Below, one piece after another: positions 54,821-62,874 of a stretch of DNA of 64,000 bases. The position numbers were made by a program, and so were the translations under genes. A model generated the notes under the pieces. It searched no databases and was not told where the DNA came from. It saw only the letters and a list, made by a program, of their open reading frames with translations. This DNA is from Nonomuraea sp. NEAU-A123 (GTDB taxonomy: Bacteria > Actinomycetota > Actinomycetes > Streptosporangiales > Streptosporangiaceae): positions 310,001 to 374,000 of the forward strand of contig NZ_JAHFZZ010000007.1 of NCBI RefSeq assembly GCF_018603905.1. The letters run 5' to 3'. Each line of letters begins with the position of its first letter. Positions within the stretch are counted from its first letter, which is position 1.

Positions 54821-56163
54821 GGCGCCCCCGCCGGGCCCTGGGCGAACCTGGTCAGGATGTTGCGCGTCGCGTGCCGGGTGAAGGGGGCGGCGGCCTTGGT
54901 CACCCCGTGGCCGCACCGCCTTCCCCGCATCCCGCACACCCAGCGCATCGTGCCCGAGGCGAACACCCCGGCCCCTCCCGGGGCCGTGTAGTAGGTGCTG
55001 TCGGAGGTGGTCGCCCGGCCGCCGCAGTTGACCGGCGAATGGGCCAGCACCTTGATGTTCCGCGGCGAATCGGTGGACACCTTGTCCGTCTCGACGCCCG
55101 CCAGGCCGGGGAAGCGCCTGCCCCGGGTTCCCTCGAAGATCCAGTGTCCGGGTCTGCGCACCACGTAGGTCGCCTCGGCGGGGAAGCAGTCGTACTGCTG
55201 CCCCACCAGCTTGCTCTCCGGCGCGGACGCCCGCCAGAGCGGGCACTGGGTCTCCTTGTCACACATGATCATCCGGCCGTACAGCCCGATCCGCCAGTAG
55301 ACGGCGTTGGCGCCGAGGAAGGCCAGGTTCGTGCCGGCGTCGCGGGCGCGGGTGACGGCGGCGCGCATGCCGGGCGACCAGTACTCGTCATGCCCCAGGG
55401 ACACCACGGCCCTGGCCCCGTCGAGCACGCCGGGCCGCAGGTCCAGGCTGGTCAGGTAGGCCAGCGGCACCCCGCTCCGCTCGGCCACCGCGATCGCGGA
55501 GCGCTCGAAGTCGAGGAAGAGCCGCGCGCCGGAGGTGTCGTAGGGCCGGTCGAAGGTCACCTTGCGCGAGCGTCCGTCGAACCCGCCCGGGCCCTGGTAG
55601 AGGCTGCGGCCGCCCCACACGTTGTACGCCTGCCAGGTGGTCACCGCGTTGACCAGCACCACCCGCCCCCGCGTCGAGGCCGAGCGCACGGTGATCGGGA
55701 CGTAGCGCTGGCCGCCGGTGGAGGCGTCGAGGCGCACCAGGTAGGCGCCCTCCCGCCAGCCGGTCGTGTCGACGGTGAGCGAGGGCTTCCAGTGGGCGGC
55801 CGTGACCATGCCCTCCACCGTCTGGGGCGGCGCCTGGCGTACCCCTGGGAGACGGCCGGAGCGCCACACCTCGGCCGGGCGGGCGCCCATGCGGAAGGCG
55901 TACGCGGTGAAGTGCGGCGCGGTCGTGGAGACGCGCATCCGGAACCGCTCGCCGGGCAGCACGCTGACGCGGTCGGCGTACCCCTCGATCTCGTGCTCCG
56001 CGCCGCGCTCGGTGATGTGCCAGCGCGCCGGCCGGGCGGCGGGCGCGTCAGCGGGCGGGGTGGCCGGCGGAGCCGTGACCGGAGGTGACGGGTGAGCCGG
56101 TGCGGTGGGGACTCCGCCGCACGCGGTCACCAGCAGGAGCAGGACGATGAGGGACTTTCGCAC
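54817..56163 (-). CDS. lipoprotein with N,N-dimethylformamidase beta-subunit-like domain
   Basis: Predicted lipoprotein of 448 residues: lipobox LLVTAC (Cys15), Pro-rich linker to about residue 45, an immunoglobulin-like region, then a DMFA2-like domain with VTTWQAYNVWGGRSLYQ, RPYDT, LGHDEYWSPGMR, and NLAFLGANAVYWRI. Homologous domains in N,N-dimethylformamidase form the catalytic subunit, but most actinobacterial members have unknown function. The DEYW block is intact. Convergent with the Clp-N gene, stops overlapping. Confidence 0.82.
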   Translation of the reverse strand: MRKSLIVLLLLVTACGGVPTAPAHPSPPVTAPPATPPADAPAARPARWHITERGAEHEIEGYADRVSVLPGERFRMRVSTTAPHFTAYAFRMGARPAEVWRSGRLPGVRQAPPQTVEGMVTAAHWKPSLTVDTTGWREGAYLVRLDASTGGQRYVPITVRSASTRGRVVLVNAVTTWQAYNVWGGRSLYQGPGGFDGRSRKVTFDRPYDTSGARLFLDFERSAIAVAERSGVPLAYLTSLDLRPGVLDGARAVVSLGHDEYWSPGMRAAVTRARDAGTNLAFLGANAVYWRIGLYGRMIMCDKETQCPLWRASAPESKLVGQQYDCFPAEATYVVRRPGHWIFEGTRGRRFPGLAGVETDKVSTDSPRNIKVLAHSPVNCGGRATTSDSTYYTAPGGAGVFASGTMRWVCGMRGRRCGHGVTKAAAPFTRHATRNILTRFAQGPAGAP

Positions 56164-56217
56164 AGCGCACCATGGTCACGACCGGCCGCTCACCGGGCCC
56201 GCGACTTGGCGAAGTCC

Positions 56218-57132
56218 TTACGCCGGCAGCACGCAAGAAGGGCTTTCGACCTCCAGCACCTGCCCCGTCGGCTCGGGCACCCCGTCCTTCAGCGCGAACT
56301 CGGTGACCACTCCCGAGTGCTGGTTGGCCACGTACAGGCGGTCGCCGTCGATGGCGAAGTGCCGGGGCCACTCGCCGCCCGACGGCACCTCGGCCACCAG
56401 CGACAGGTCGTCGGCCCGCAGCACGGTGATCGTGTTGGGGCCGCGGTTGGCCACGTACAGGAACTCCCCCTCGAGATGGAGGTGGGAGGGCTGGTTGACG
56501 CCCTCGGCCCGTGAGGCGAGGGTGCCCGCCGACTTCTCGCCGTCGATGAGGGTGACGATGCCGTCGAGCTCGCCCACGACGTACAGGCGCGAGCCGGAGA
56601 GGACGATGTGGCGCGGCCCGGTGCCCGGGGACAGGCGTATCGGCTCCAGCGCCTCGCCGTCGGGCGTGTAGCGGCGGATCTGGTCGGTGCCCAGGTCGGA
56701 GACGTACAGCAGGCCGTCGTGGAAGACCGTCTGGTGAGCGTGCGGGCCCTGCTGGCGCTCGGGGTGCGGCCCGGAGCCCTCGTGGCTCAGTACGATCGGG
56801 CGTCCCTCGAACGCGCCGCGGGAGTCGAGGTGGTGCAGGCTCACCACGCCGTCGCCGTAGTTGGCGACGGCGAGCAGCGCGCCCTCCGGATCGACCGCCA
56901 CGTGGCAGGGGCTGTCGCCCATGCTGGGCCGCTCGTCCAGCGGGACGAGCGCGCCCGCCTCGATGCCGAACGCGCTCAGCCAGCCCTGGGCCAGCTCGCC
57001 CACCGCGTACAGCACCGGCAGCTTCGGGTGCGCCGCCAGGAACGAGGACGAGGTGAGGCGGGTCAGCTCTCCGCCGGGGCTGATGATGCCGGGCCCATAT
57101 CCGCCTATATACAGGTGCTTCACAGGAGGCAT
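56218..57132 (-). CDS. lactonase family protein (YbhE-type beta-propeller)
   Basis: Seven-bladed beta-propeller of 304 residues of the 6-phosphogluconolactonase (YbhE/Lactonase) family. Typical blocks: LYIGGYG, DSPCHVAVDPEGALLAVANYGDG-type region, GPHAHQTVF, GTGPRHIVLSG, LYVANRGPNTITV, and GEWPRHFAIDGDRLYVANQHS. Enzymatic role likely hydrolysis of a sugar lactone. ATG 57132 (GAGAAG upstream). Only 22 bp separate it from the divergent MarR-GNAT gene. Confidence 0.87.
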   Translation of the reverse strand: MPPVKHLYIGGYGPGIISPGGELTRLTSSSFLAAHPKLPVLYAVGELAQGWLSAFGIEAGALVPLDERPSMGDSPCHVAVDPEGALLAVANYGDGVVSLHHLDSRGAFEGRPIVLSHEGSGPHPERQQGPHAHQTVFHDGLLYVSDLGTDQIRRYTPDGEALEPIRLSPGTGPRHIVLSGSRLYVVGELDGIVTLIDGEKSAGTLASRAEGVNQPSHLHLEGEFLYVANRGPNTITVLRADDLSLVAEVPSGGEWPRHFAIDGDRLYVANQHSGVVTEFALKDGVPEPTGQVLEVESPSCVLPA

Positions 57133-57154
57133 CTTCTCATGGTTGACTGCGGCA

Positions 57155-58066
57155 ATGAGTTCGTTGACAAAGGCAAGGGTTGCTGAGGTCAGGGCCTTCA
57201 ATCGCTTCTATACGAAGGTCATCGGCGTCCTCCAGGCCGGAATGCTCGACTCGCCGTACTCGCTGGCCGAGTGCCGGGTGCTGTTCGAGCTCGGGCGCGC
57301 GGGCCGGCTGGAGACGGGCGAGCTGCGCGCCCTGCTCGGCCTCGACGCGGGCTACCTGAGCAGGATCCTGACCCGTCTCGAGGGCGACGGGCTGATCTCC
57401 AGGGAGCGCTCGGCCACCGACGCCCGCAAGCAGCTCGTCCGGCTCAGCGCGGCGGGCGCCGAGTCGTACGGCCGGCTGGACGTACGGTCGGACGAGGAGG
57501 CCGAGCGGCTGCTGACCTCACTGCCGGAGCAGGGACAGCAGCGCCTGATCGCCGGCATGGCCACGATCAGGGCGCTGCTGGAGGGCACCGGCGAACGCGA
57601 GCCGTACGTGATCAGACCCCTGCGCACCGGCGACCTGAGCTGGGTCGTCTACCGGCACGGCGTCCTCTACAGCCAGGAGTACGGCTGGGGCATGGACTTC
57701 GAGCGGCTGGTCGCCAGGATCATCGGCGGGTACGACCCGGCGCGCGACATGGGCTGGATCGCCGAGGTGGGCGGGGAGCCCGCCGGGTGCGTGTTCTGCG
57801 TGCGCGAGGACAACACCACCGCACGGCTCCGGCTGCTGCTGGTCGAGCCGTCGGCCCGCGGGCTGGGCCTGGGCGGACGGCTCGTCGACGAGTGCCTGCG
57901 CCACGCCAAGGCCGAGGGCTACAAGCGGATCACGCTGTGGACCCGCGACTGCCTGGTGAGCGCGCTGCGCATCTACCAGGCCGCCGGGTTCGAGCGGGAG
58001 TCGGAGCACAAGGGCATGGAGAACGGGATCGAGATCAACGAGCAGGAGTGGAGCCGCGACCTCTAG
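57155..58066 (+). CDS. MarR regulator fused to GNAT acetyltransferase
   Basis: Fusion of 303 residues. MarR winged helix about 1-140 (LAECRVLFELGRAGRLETGELRALLGLDAGYLSR region, with the wing DGLISRERSATDARKQLVRL), then a GNAT domain about 150-303 (LLLVEPSARGLGLGGRLVDECLRHA carries the acetyl-CoA loop). This two-domain type is common in actinobacteria. It may control the divergent lactonase, whose start is 22 bp away. Overlaps the convergent TetR gene stop by four bases. Confidence 0.9.
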   Translation: MSSLTKARVAEVRAFNRFYTKVIGVLQAGMLDSPYSLAECRVLFELGRAGRLETGELRALLGLDAGYLSRILTRLEGDGLISRERSATDARKQLVRLSAAGAESYGRLDVRSDEEAERLLTSLPEQGQQRLIAGMATIRALLEGTGEREPYVIRPLRTGDLSWVVYRHGVLYSQEYGWGMDFERLVARIIGGYDPARDMGWIAEVGGEPAGCVFCVREDNTTARLRLLLVEPSARGLGLGGRLVDECLRHAKAEGYKRITLWTRDCLVSALRIYQAAGFERESEHKGMENGIEINEQEWSRDL

Positions 58067-58686
58067 CCTCTGGAGAGGGGCAGCCGGACGGCCGGCGGAA
58101 GCGGCGTCAGGACAGGGTTCGCCTGGAACGACTGGATCATCAGGGCCGCGAAGCGGCGCGACGCCGCCACCCTCATCTCGGGTGACTCGGCGCGGATGCC
58201 TTCGTTCGCCATCAGCGCCAGGCTGATGTCCTCCAGCACGAAATCCCCCCGCAAGAGGCCCGCTTCCTTCGCCCGCCGCACCAGCTCGAGCAGCAGACGC
58301 AGCGTGCGATCGCGGTCCGCGGCGAACCCGGCCGCCTGGGGAAGCTGCGAGGTGAACGCACGGGCGAAGCCTCGGTCGAGGGCATGCACCTCCATGAGCT
58401 TCTCGATCACCAGGCAGAACCCGCCCCACGGGTCGCCCGCCGCCAGGCCCTCCTCCACGATCGCCGAGCACGAGGCCAGCTGCTCGGCGAAGGCCTCGGC
58501 CAGCAGCGCTTCCTTGGTCTGGAAGTGCCGGTAGACGGTCGCGACACCGACCTCGGCGCGCCGGGCGATCTCCCGGATCGGCACGTCGAGGCCCTCGGCG
58601 GCGAAAGCCAGGCGAGCGACCGCGAGGATGCGCCCGCGGTTGTCGCGGGCGTCCGAGCGGAGCTTCGTTATCACTTGTGCCGTCAC
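58063..58686 (-). CDS. TetR-family transcriptional regulator
   Basis: Repressor of 207 residues: TetR_N HTH (LDVPIREIARRAEVGVATVYRHFQTKEALLAEAF) and a SbtR-like C-terminal domain (LLLELVRRAKEAGLLRGD). Start taken at GTG 58686, which has GAGAG upstream. It is divergent from a quinone oxidoreductase gene with a palindrome in the 49-bp gap, a usual repressor/target pair. Confidence 0.9.
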   Translation of the reverse strand: MTAQVITKLRSDARDNRGRILAVARLAFAAEGLDVPIREIARRAEVGVATVYRHFQTKEALLAEAFAEQLASCSAIVEEGLAAGDPWGGFCLVIEKLMEVHALDRGFARAFTSQLPQAAGFAADRDRTLRLLLELVRRAKEAGLLRGDFVLEDISLALMANEGIRAESPEMRVAASRRFAALMIQSFQANPVLTPLPPAVRLPLSRG

Positions 58687-58703
58687 CGCTCTCACTTTAG
58701 TTA

Positions 58704-58723
58704 AACGGACGGGGTGCTCCGTT
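58704..58723. promoter_or_regulatory. operator candidate between TetR and quinone oxidoreductase genes
   Basis: AACGGA (58704-58709) and TCCGTT (58718-58723) are perfect inverted arms with an 8-bp spacer in the divergent gap, 12 bases before the reductase start. Fits a TetR-type site. Confidence 0.5.
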
Positions 58724-58735
58724 ACGGTTCGGCGC

Positions 58736-59689
58736 ATGAGAGCTGTTCAGTTTTCCGAGTACGGCCCGCCCAGCGTTGTGCGGGTGGCCGAGGTCGATGC
58801 GCCGCACGCCGGACCGGGGGAGATCCGCGTCGCCGTACGGGCCTCGGGAGTCTCGCCCGGGGAGACGTACATCCGCTCCGGGACGCTGCGTGACGTGGTG
58901 CCCACGACGTTCCCGTATCGGACCGGGTTCGACGCGGCGGGCGTGGTGGACGAGGTCGGCGACGGCGTCACGGGCGTGGGCATCGGCGACGAGGTGTTCG
59001 GCATGACCGATTCGGCCGCGCGCGGCGCCAATGCCGACTTCGCGGTGCTGGCCGCCTGGGCGCCCAAACCGGCCGCGTGGAGCTGGGCGGAGGCGGGCGG
59101 CGCCGCGGGCAGCGTCGAGACGGCCACCCGGGTCCTGGACCGGCTCGCGGTCGGCGCCGGGCACACCGTGCTCGTGCAGGGCGCGGCCGGTGGGGTGGGC
59201 ACCATCGCCGTCCAGCTCGCGGTCGCCCGCGGCGCCACCGTCATCGGTACGGCGAGCGAGCACAACCACGACTTCCTGCGTTCCCTCGGCGCGGAACCGA
59301 CGACGTACGGGACGGGGCTCGTCGAACGGATCCGCGCGCTGGCACCGGCCGGAGTGGACGCGGTGTTCGACTGCGCCGGAGGGGCGCTGCCGGACCTCAT
59401 CGCCATCGCCGGCGACACAGCGCGCGTGGTGACGATCGCCCCCGACTTCACCGCGGCGGCCCACGGCGTACACCTGTCGCACGGAGCGCCGGCCGACGAC
59501 ACGGGCGCGGCCGTGGGAGCCCCCGCCGACCCGCTGGCGCTGCATGGCCTCGCGATCGCAGTCACGCTCGCCGGCGAGGGCCGGCTGCGGGTGCCGGTCG
59601 CGGCGGCGTTCCCGCTCGCCGAGGCCGCGTCCGCCCACGAACTGAGCGAAAGCCGCCACGCCCGCGGAAAGATCGTGCTGGTGAGCTGA
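58736..59689 (+). CDS. zinc-binding-type alcohol dehydrogenase / NADPH:quinone reductase
   Basis: MDR-family oxidoreductase of 317 residues: GroES-like domain with PYRTGFDAAGVVDEVGDGV, Rossmann motif VQGAAGGVGTIAVQLAVARG, and C-terminal ESRHARGKIVLV. Catalytic zinc Cys residues are missing, as in quinone reductases. Start ATG 58736, divergent from the TetR gene that probably represses it. It likely reduces quinones or enones using NADPH. Confidence 0.9.
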   Translation: MRAVQFSEYGPPSVVRVAEVDAPHAGPGEIRVAVRASGVSPGETYIRSGTLRDVVPTTFPYRTGFDAAGVVDEVGDGVTGVGIGDEVFGMTDSAARGANADFAVLAAWAPKPAAWSWAEAGGAAGSVETATRVLDRLAVGAGHTVLVQGAAGGVGTIAVQLAVARGATVIGTASEHNHDFLRSLGAEPTTYGTGLVERIRALAPAGVDAVFDCAGGALPDLIAIAGDTARVVTIAPDFTAAAHGVHLSHGAPADDTGAAVGAPADPLALHGLAIAVTLAGEGRLRVPVAAAFPLAEAASAHELSESRHARGKIVLVS

Positions 59690-59789
59690 TCGGACGCCCG
59701 TGGCCGGTCACGACAACCGGTCACCGGCCCTGCGCTCGGCCCGCCTCGTCCAGACGTGGGTGATCGGCGACGACATGACGGACGCGGCT

Positions 59790-59928
59790 CCCACTCAGGC
59801 GTAGAAGGGGCCCGGAGGCGTAGGTCCCCGCCCAGGCGCAGAAGGAACCGGAGGCGCGGGTCCCCGCCCAGGCGCAGAAGAGGCCGGACGCATGGCTCCC
59901 GCTCAGGCGCGGAAGGGGCCGGCCACCT
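59790..59928. repeat. 36-bp tandem repeats spanning the 3' end of the PhoX-like gene
   Basis: Three full imperfect 36-bp copies (59790-59825, 59826-59861, 59862-59897), each built on CCCGCCCAGGCGCAGAAG-like sequence, and a partial fourth (59898-59928) that is the last codons and stop of the PhoX-like gene. The repeats are thus copies of the gene end carried past its stop. Copies differ at a few positions. Confidence 0.8.
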
Positions 59929-60925
59929 CGAAGGTGCGGCCGTCGTCGCGGCCGCGTCTGGCTGAGAAGTAGAGTCGCCCGCCGCCGGGCGCGAACGCCA
60001 GCCCCGTGAGCTCGGCCCCGCTCGGGCCGCCGAGCTTGAGGAACGGCGTGACCTCCCGGTCCGGCGTGATGAGGTCGATCTCCGTCGACTGCCTGGCGAC
60101 GTACAGGTCACCCGACGGTGCCGCGGTGATGGCGCGTACGCCGTCGCAGATCCGGTCGAGCGTGGAGGTCTCGGCGTCGTAGGCCCACAGGCCGCTGTCG
60201 CCCTCGGTGGTGAAGTAGCAGACGCCGCCCGCGTAGTGGCAGCCCTCGCCGCCGTCGAAGTGGCGGGCGTCCTCTATCTGGTGGCGCGCGGCCTTGAGCA
60301 GGGCGGCGGGCGACGGCACCGGCTTCCAGTCGCCGCCGTCGCAGAGCACCTCCAGAGTGCCCTCGGTGAGATCGCCCCAATCGCCCGGCCTGAACCGGTA
60401 GAAGCACCCGTCGGGCTCCCCCTCCGTCAGGTAGACGACCTGCCGGTCGGGGTCGCAGGCGGCGGCCTCGTGCTTGAAGCGGCCCATGGCCAGCCGGGGG
60501 CGCCCGGCGCGGGCGCCGTAGGGGTCGCATTCGAAGACCCGGCCGCGGTGGCCGAGCTCGCACGAGAGCCAGCTGTCCCACGGCGACGCGCCGCCCGCGC
60601 GGTTGAGGTCGGTGCCGGACAGGATGCGGTACGCGTCCGCGATCGAACCGTCGGCACGGAAGCGGAGCGCGGACGCGCCGCCGAGCAGCGGCAGCTCGGA
60701 GTTGGACACGTAGATCCAGCCGGTGCCGTCGGGGAAGCAGGCGCCACCGTCGGGCGCCGCGTGCCAGGTCAGCCCGGCCACCTTCTGACCCGAGCGGGCC
60801 ACGATCCGGCCGCTGAACCCCCCGGGCAAGGCCAGATCGTCGCCGCCGGGCGGCTCCAGGGGGCCATATGGGCTCATCCCGCCCTGCCGGAGCGGACCGG
60901 TGCGGAGGAGCGTCTTGCTGGACAT
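59903..60925 (-). CDS. PhoX-like protein (DUF839)
   Basis: Protein of 340 residues resembling the PhoX/DUF839 beta-propeller phosphatases: GGFSGRIVARSGQKV, GGACFPDGTGWIYVSNSEL, SWLSCELG, GRFKHEAAACDP, EGEPDGCFYRFRPGDW and GEGCHYAGGVCYFTTEGD. No signal peptide is seen, so it may be cytoplasmic or only a PhoX relative. ATG 60925 has AGGGAGG upstream. Its last codons form the first unit of a 36-bp tandem repeat. Confidence 0.82.
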   Translation of the reverse strand: MSSKTLLRTGPLRQGGMSPYGPLEPPGGDDLALPGGFSGRIVARSGQKVAGLTWHAAPDGGACFPDGTGWIYVSNSELPLLGGASALRFRADGSIADAYRILSGTDLNRAGGASPWDSWLSCELGHRGRVFECDPYGARAGRPRLAMGRFKHEAAACDPDRQVVYLTEGEPDGCFYRFRPGDWGDLTEGTLEVLCDGGDWKPVPSPAALLKAARHQIEDARHFDGGEGCHYAGGVCYFTTEGDSGLWAYDAETSTLDRICDGVRAITAAPSGDLYVARQSTEIDLITPDREVTPFLKLGGPSGAELTGLAFAPGGGRLYFSARRGRDDGRTFEVAGPFRA

Positions 60926-61038
60926 CGTGGAGCCTCCCTCTTGGTGCCACGCTAGTCGACCTCACCGACATGAATGACAGGGATGTGCGAGATCAAACTC
61001 TGCGCGAACCTCAGGCGTGATCCGGTGACACCAGCACG

Positions 61039-61083
61039 GCTCACATCGGCGCAGCTCACATCAGCGCAGCTCACTTAAGCACA
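61039..61083. repeat. 15-bp direct repeats
   Basis: Three imperfect 15-bp units at 61039, 61054 and 61069, based on GCTCACATCGGCGCA. They cover the stop of the gene-end remnant at 61071. The rest of 60926-61234, apart from this remnant, shows no gene. Confidence 0.6.
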
Positions 61084-61184
61084 GCGAACCAGCCGCCGAC
61101 CTCCACGTGGCGGCCGGTGACCGTGAACATCGTGCGGGCCGCCAGCGCGGGGAGATCGGACGCGAACACGGCCCGGAAGCGGGC
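61071..61184 (-). pseudogene. possible 3' remnant of an unidentified gene
   Basis: The last 37 codons of a minus-strand frame, reading ASDLPALAARTMFTVTGRHV and then EVGGWFAVLK, look like a genuine protein C-terminus by residue pattern. No start codon, ribosome site or upstream domain exists; the Dps gene ends 50 bp upstream. I do not recognise the family. It may be the residue of a deleted gene. Confidence 0.3.
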
Positions 61185-61234
61185 GGGCGGGCTCCCGGGC
61201 CGTGCGCGCCGGCCTCGTGTGCGTGGCGCCGGGG

Positions 61235-61702
61235 TCAGCGCTGGGCCTGGAACATCCAGTGCTGCTTGTCGATGTCCTGAGCCACGGCGATGAGCCGGTC
61301 CTGGGAGACGGGGTCCGGCTCGTCGGTCGCGGTGATGCGCTCGCGCATCCGGTTGCCGATGCTCTCCAGGATGTCCGTCATCGTCGCCACGACCTTGCCG
61401 TCCTCGATCCCGCCGTTCTCCGGCTGCGAGAGCTTGGTGGACTTGGCGACGGTGGCCGCGCGGCCGTCCGGGCTGATTCCCAGGGCGACGGCGCGTTCGG
61501 CGATGGTGTCGGCGTGCTCGCGGGCCAAGGCGGTGAGCTCGTCGAGCTGCAGGTGGATCTGCCGGAAGTGCGGGCCGGTCAGGTTCCAGTGCATCTGCTT
61601 GGCGAGCAGCGAGAGATCGATGAGATCGACCAGTGCTCCCTGGAGGGCCTTCGCGACCGTGTTCTTCGCGTCGCCCGAGAGCGGACCGGTGATCGTAGCC
61701 AT
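61235..61702 (-). CDS. dps: Dps family ferritin-like protein
   Basis: DNA-protection protein during starvation, 155 residues, a four-helix bundle that forms dodecamers, oxidises Fe(II) and may bind DNA. Ferroxidase residues lie in LAKQMHWNLTGPHFRQIHLQLDEL-type region (His, Asp) and ALAREHADTIAERAVALG (Glu, Asp). ATG 61702 has GGGGAGGAG upstream. Divergent from a MerR-type gene, with a palindrome between them. Confidence 0.92.
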   Translation of the reverse strand: MATITGPLSGDAKNTVAKALQGALVDLIDLSLLAKQMHWNLTGPHFRQIHLQLDELTALAREHADTIAERAVALGISPDGRAATVAKSTKLSQPENGGIEDGKVVATMTDILESIGNRMRERITATDEPDPVSQDRLIAVAQDIDKQHWMFQAQR

Positions 61703-61767
61703 GATGTGCTCCTCCCCGTAAGGGTCTTCTACAAAGAACCCCTCTCCTGCCCGTTGTCTTCCGATTG

Positions 61768-61788
61768 ACACTGCAATAGTGACAGTGT
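61768..61788. promoter_or_regulatory. palindrome in the dps/merR divergent promoter
   Basis: ACACTG (61768-61773), 9-bp spacer, CAGTGT (61783-61788). It overlaps TTGACA (61765-61770), a good -35 for the MerR gene, with TAAT at 17 bp distance. Candidate MerR operator controlling itself and dps. Confidence 0.5.
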
Positions 61789-61800
61789 AATTGTGAAGGT

Positions 61801-62874
61801 ATGAGCGACACCTGGACCATCCGCGAGCTGGCGGAGCGCGCCGCCGACGCGTTGCGCGCCCACGCGCAGCCGCTCAACGGCCGGGTCCGCGACGTGCCCG
61901 GTGAACGCTTGATCAGGTGGTACACCACGATCGGCCTCGTCGACCCGCCGCTGACCAGGCGTGGCAGGATCGCCCAGTACGGCAGGCGGCACCTGCTGCA
62001 GCTCGTGGCCATCAAGCGGCTCCAGGCCGCCGGGCGGTCGATCGCGGAGATCCAGATCGCCCTGACCGGCGCCACGGACACCACCCTGGAACAGACGGCC
62101 CGTCCCGGACGGTCGCCTTGGGACGAGGACGCCGCAGCGTTGAGGACCGTTGCGGGCGAGGCGGCAACCGAGGCCACAGCGCCCCAGAGTGCGGGATTTC
62201 CCGATGAGGCGGGGCTCCCGAACGGCGAGACACCCAAGGCGACGACCCCCCACGACGACTCGGCGGCCGGGTCCGGGAGCCCACGTGGCCGGTTCTGGGC
62301 CGAACGTCCCGCCGACGGCACTGGTCCCGCTCTACCGCATCCGCGTCCCACCGGCGGTCCCTTGCCCGCCGACGGTCCCTTGCCCACTGACGGTCCGATG
62401 CCTGCTGGCGCTCCCCAACCCGTCAACGCTCCCCCGCCTGTCGACACCCCCTTGCCCCCTGGCACTCCCCTGCCCGCCAACGGTCCCTTGCCCGCTGGCA
62501 CTCCCCAACCCGCCGACGCTCTCCCGCCCTCCAGCGCGGCCCTACCCTCTGGCGCCGCCATGCCCGCTGACGTTCTCCCGCCCCTCAGCGCGGCCCCACC
62601 CCCTGGCGCCGCCACGCCCGGCGCCTCCACGCCCGGCGCCTCCACGCCTGGCGGCGCTCTCCGGCCCGCTAGTCCTCCCCCGCCCGGCGATACCGGCCGA
62701 CCCGCGCGTGTCGCCCGGCCCCGTGGGGCGCTGGTGTGCGGGGTCAGGCTCGCTGACGGGGTCATGCTCGTGCTCGACGGCGCCGGCCGTGCCCCGGCTG
62801 AAGACGACATCCAGGCGGTACTCGCCGCGGCGGCGCCGCTGCTGGCGCTGCTCGAAGAGAGGAAGCTGATATGA
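61801..62874 (+). CDS. MerR-family regulator with Pro-rich repeat domain
   Basis: Protein of 357 residues. N-terminal MerR HTH (TWTIRELAERAAD ... RLIRWYTTIGLVDPPLTRRGR ... YGRRHLLQLVAIKRLQAAGRSIAEI). Residues about 165-300 are a Pro/Ala/Gly/Leu repeat (GPLPADGPLPTDGPMPAGAP and similar). The last 60 residues (ALVCGVRLADGVMLVLDGAG...) are ordered and probably bind a ligand or partner. Its stop overlaps the ATG of a VIT/VWA gene (ATGA), so the two are coexpressed. Divergent from dps. Confidence 0.85.
   Translation: MSDTWTIRELAERAADALRAHAQPLNGRVRDVPGERLIRWYTTIGLVDPPLTRRGRIAQYGRRHLLQLVAIKRLQAAGRSIAEIQIALTGATDTTLEQTARPGRSPWDEDAAALRTVAGEAATEATAPQSAGFPDEAGLPNGETPKATTPHDDSAAGSGSPRGRFWAERPADGTGPALPHPRPTGGPLPADGPLPTDGPMPAGAPQPVNAPPPVDTPLPPGTPLPANGPLPAGTPQPADALPPSSAALPSGAAMPADVLPPLSAAPPPGAATPGASTPGASTPGGALRPASPPPPGDTGRPARVARPRGALVCGVRLADGVMLVLDGAGRAPAEDDIQAVLAAAAPLLALLEERKLI
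62340..62660 (+). repeat. degenerate 18-bp repeats inside the MerR gene
   Basis: About 17 imperfect 18-bp units in frame, coding for GPLPAD/GTPLPAN-like hexapeptides, followed by two copies of a 15-bp GASTP unit. High CT bias on the plus strand. Typical of slippage-driven expansion. Confidence 0.75.

Noticed and set aside
59790-59928. Possible CRISPR array
   Set aside because: Repeats are contiguous without unique spacers and include a gene end; simple tandem repeat.
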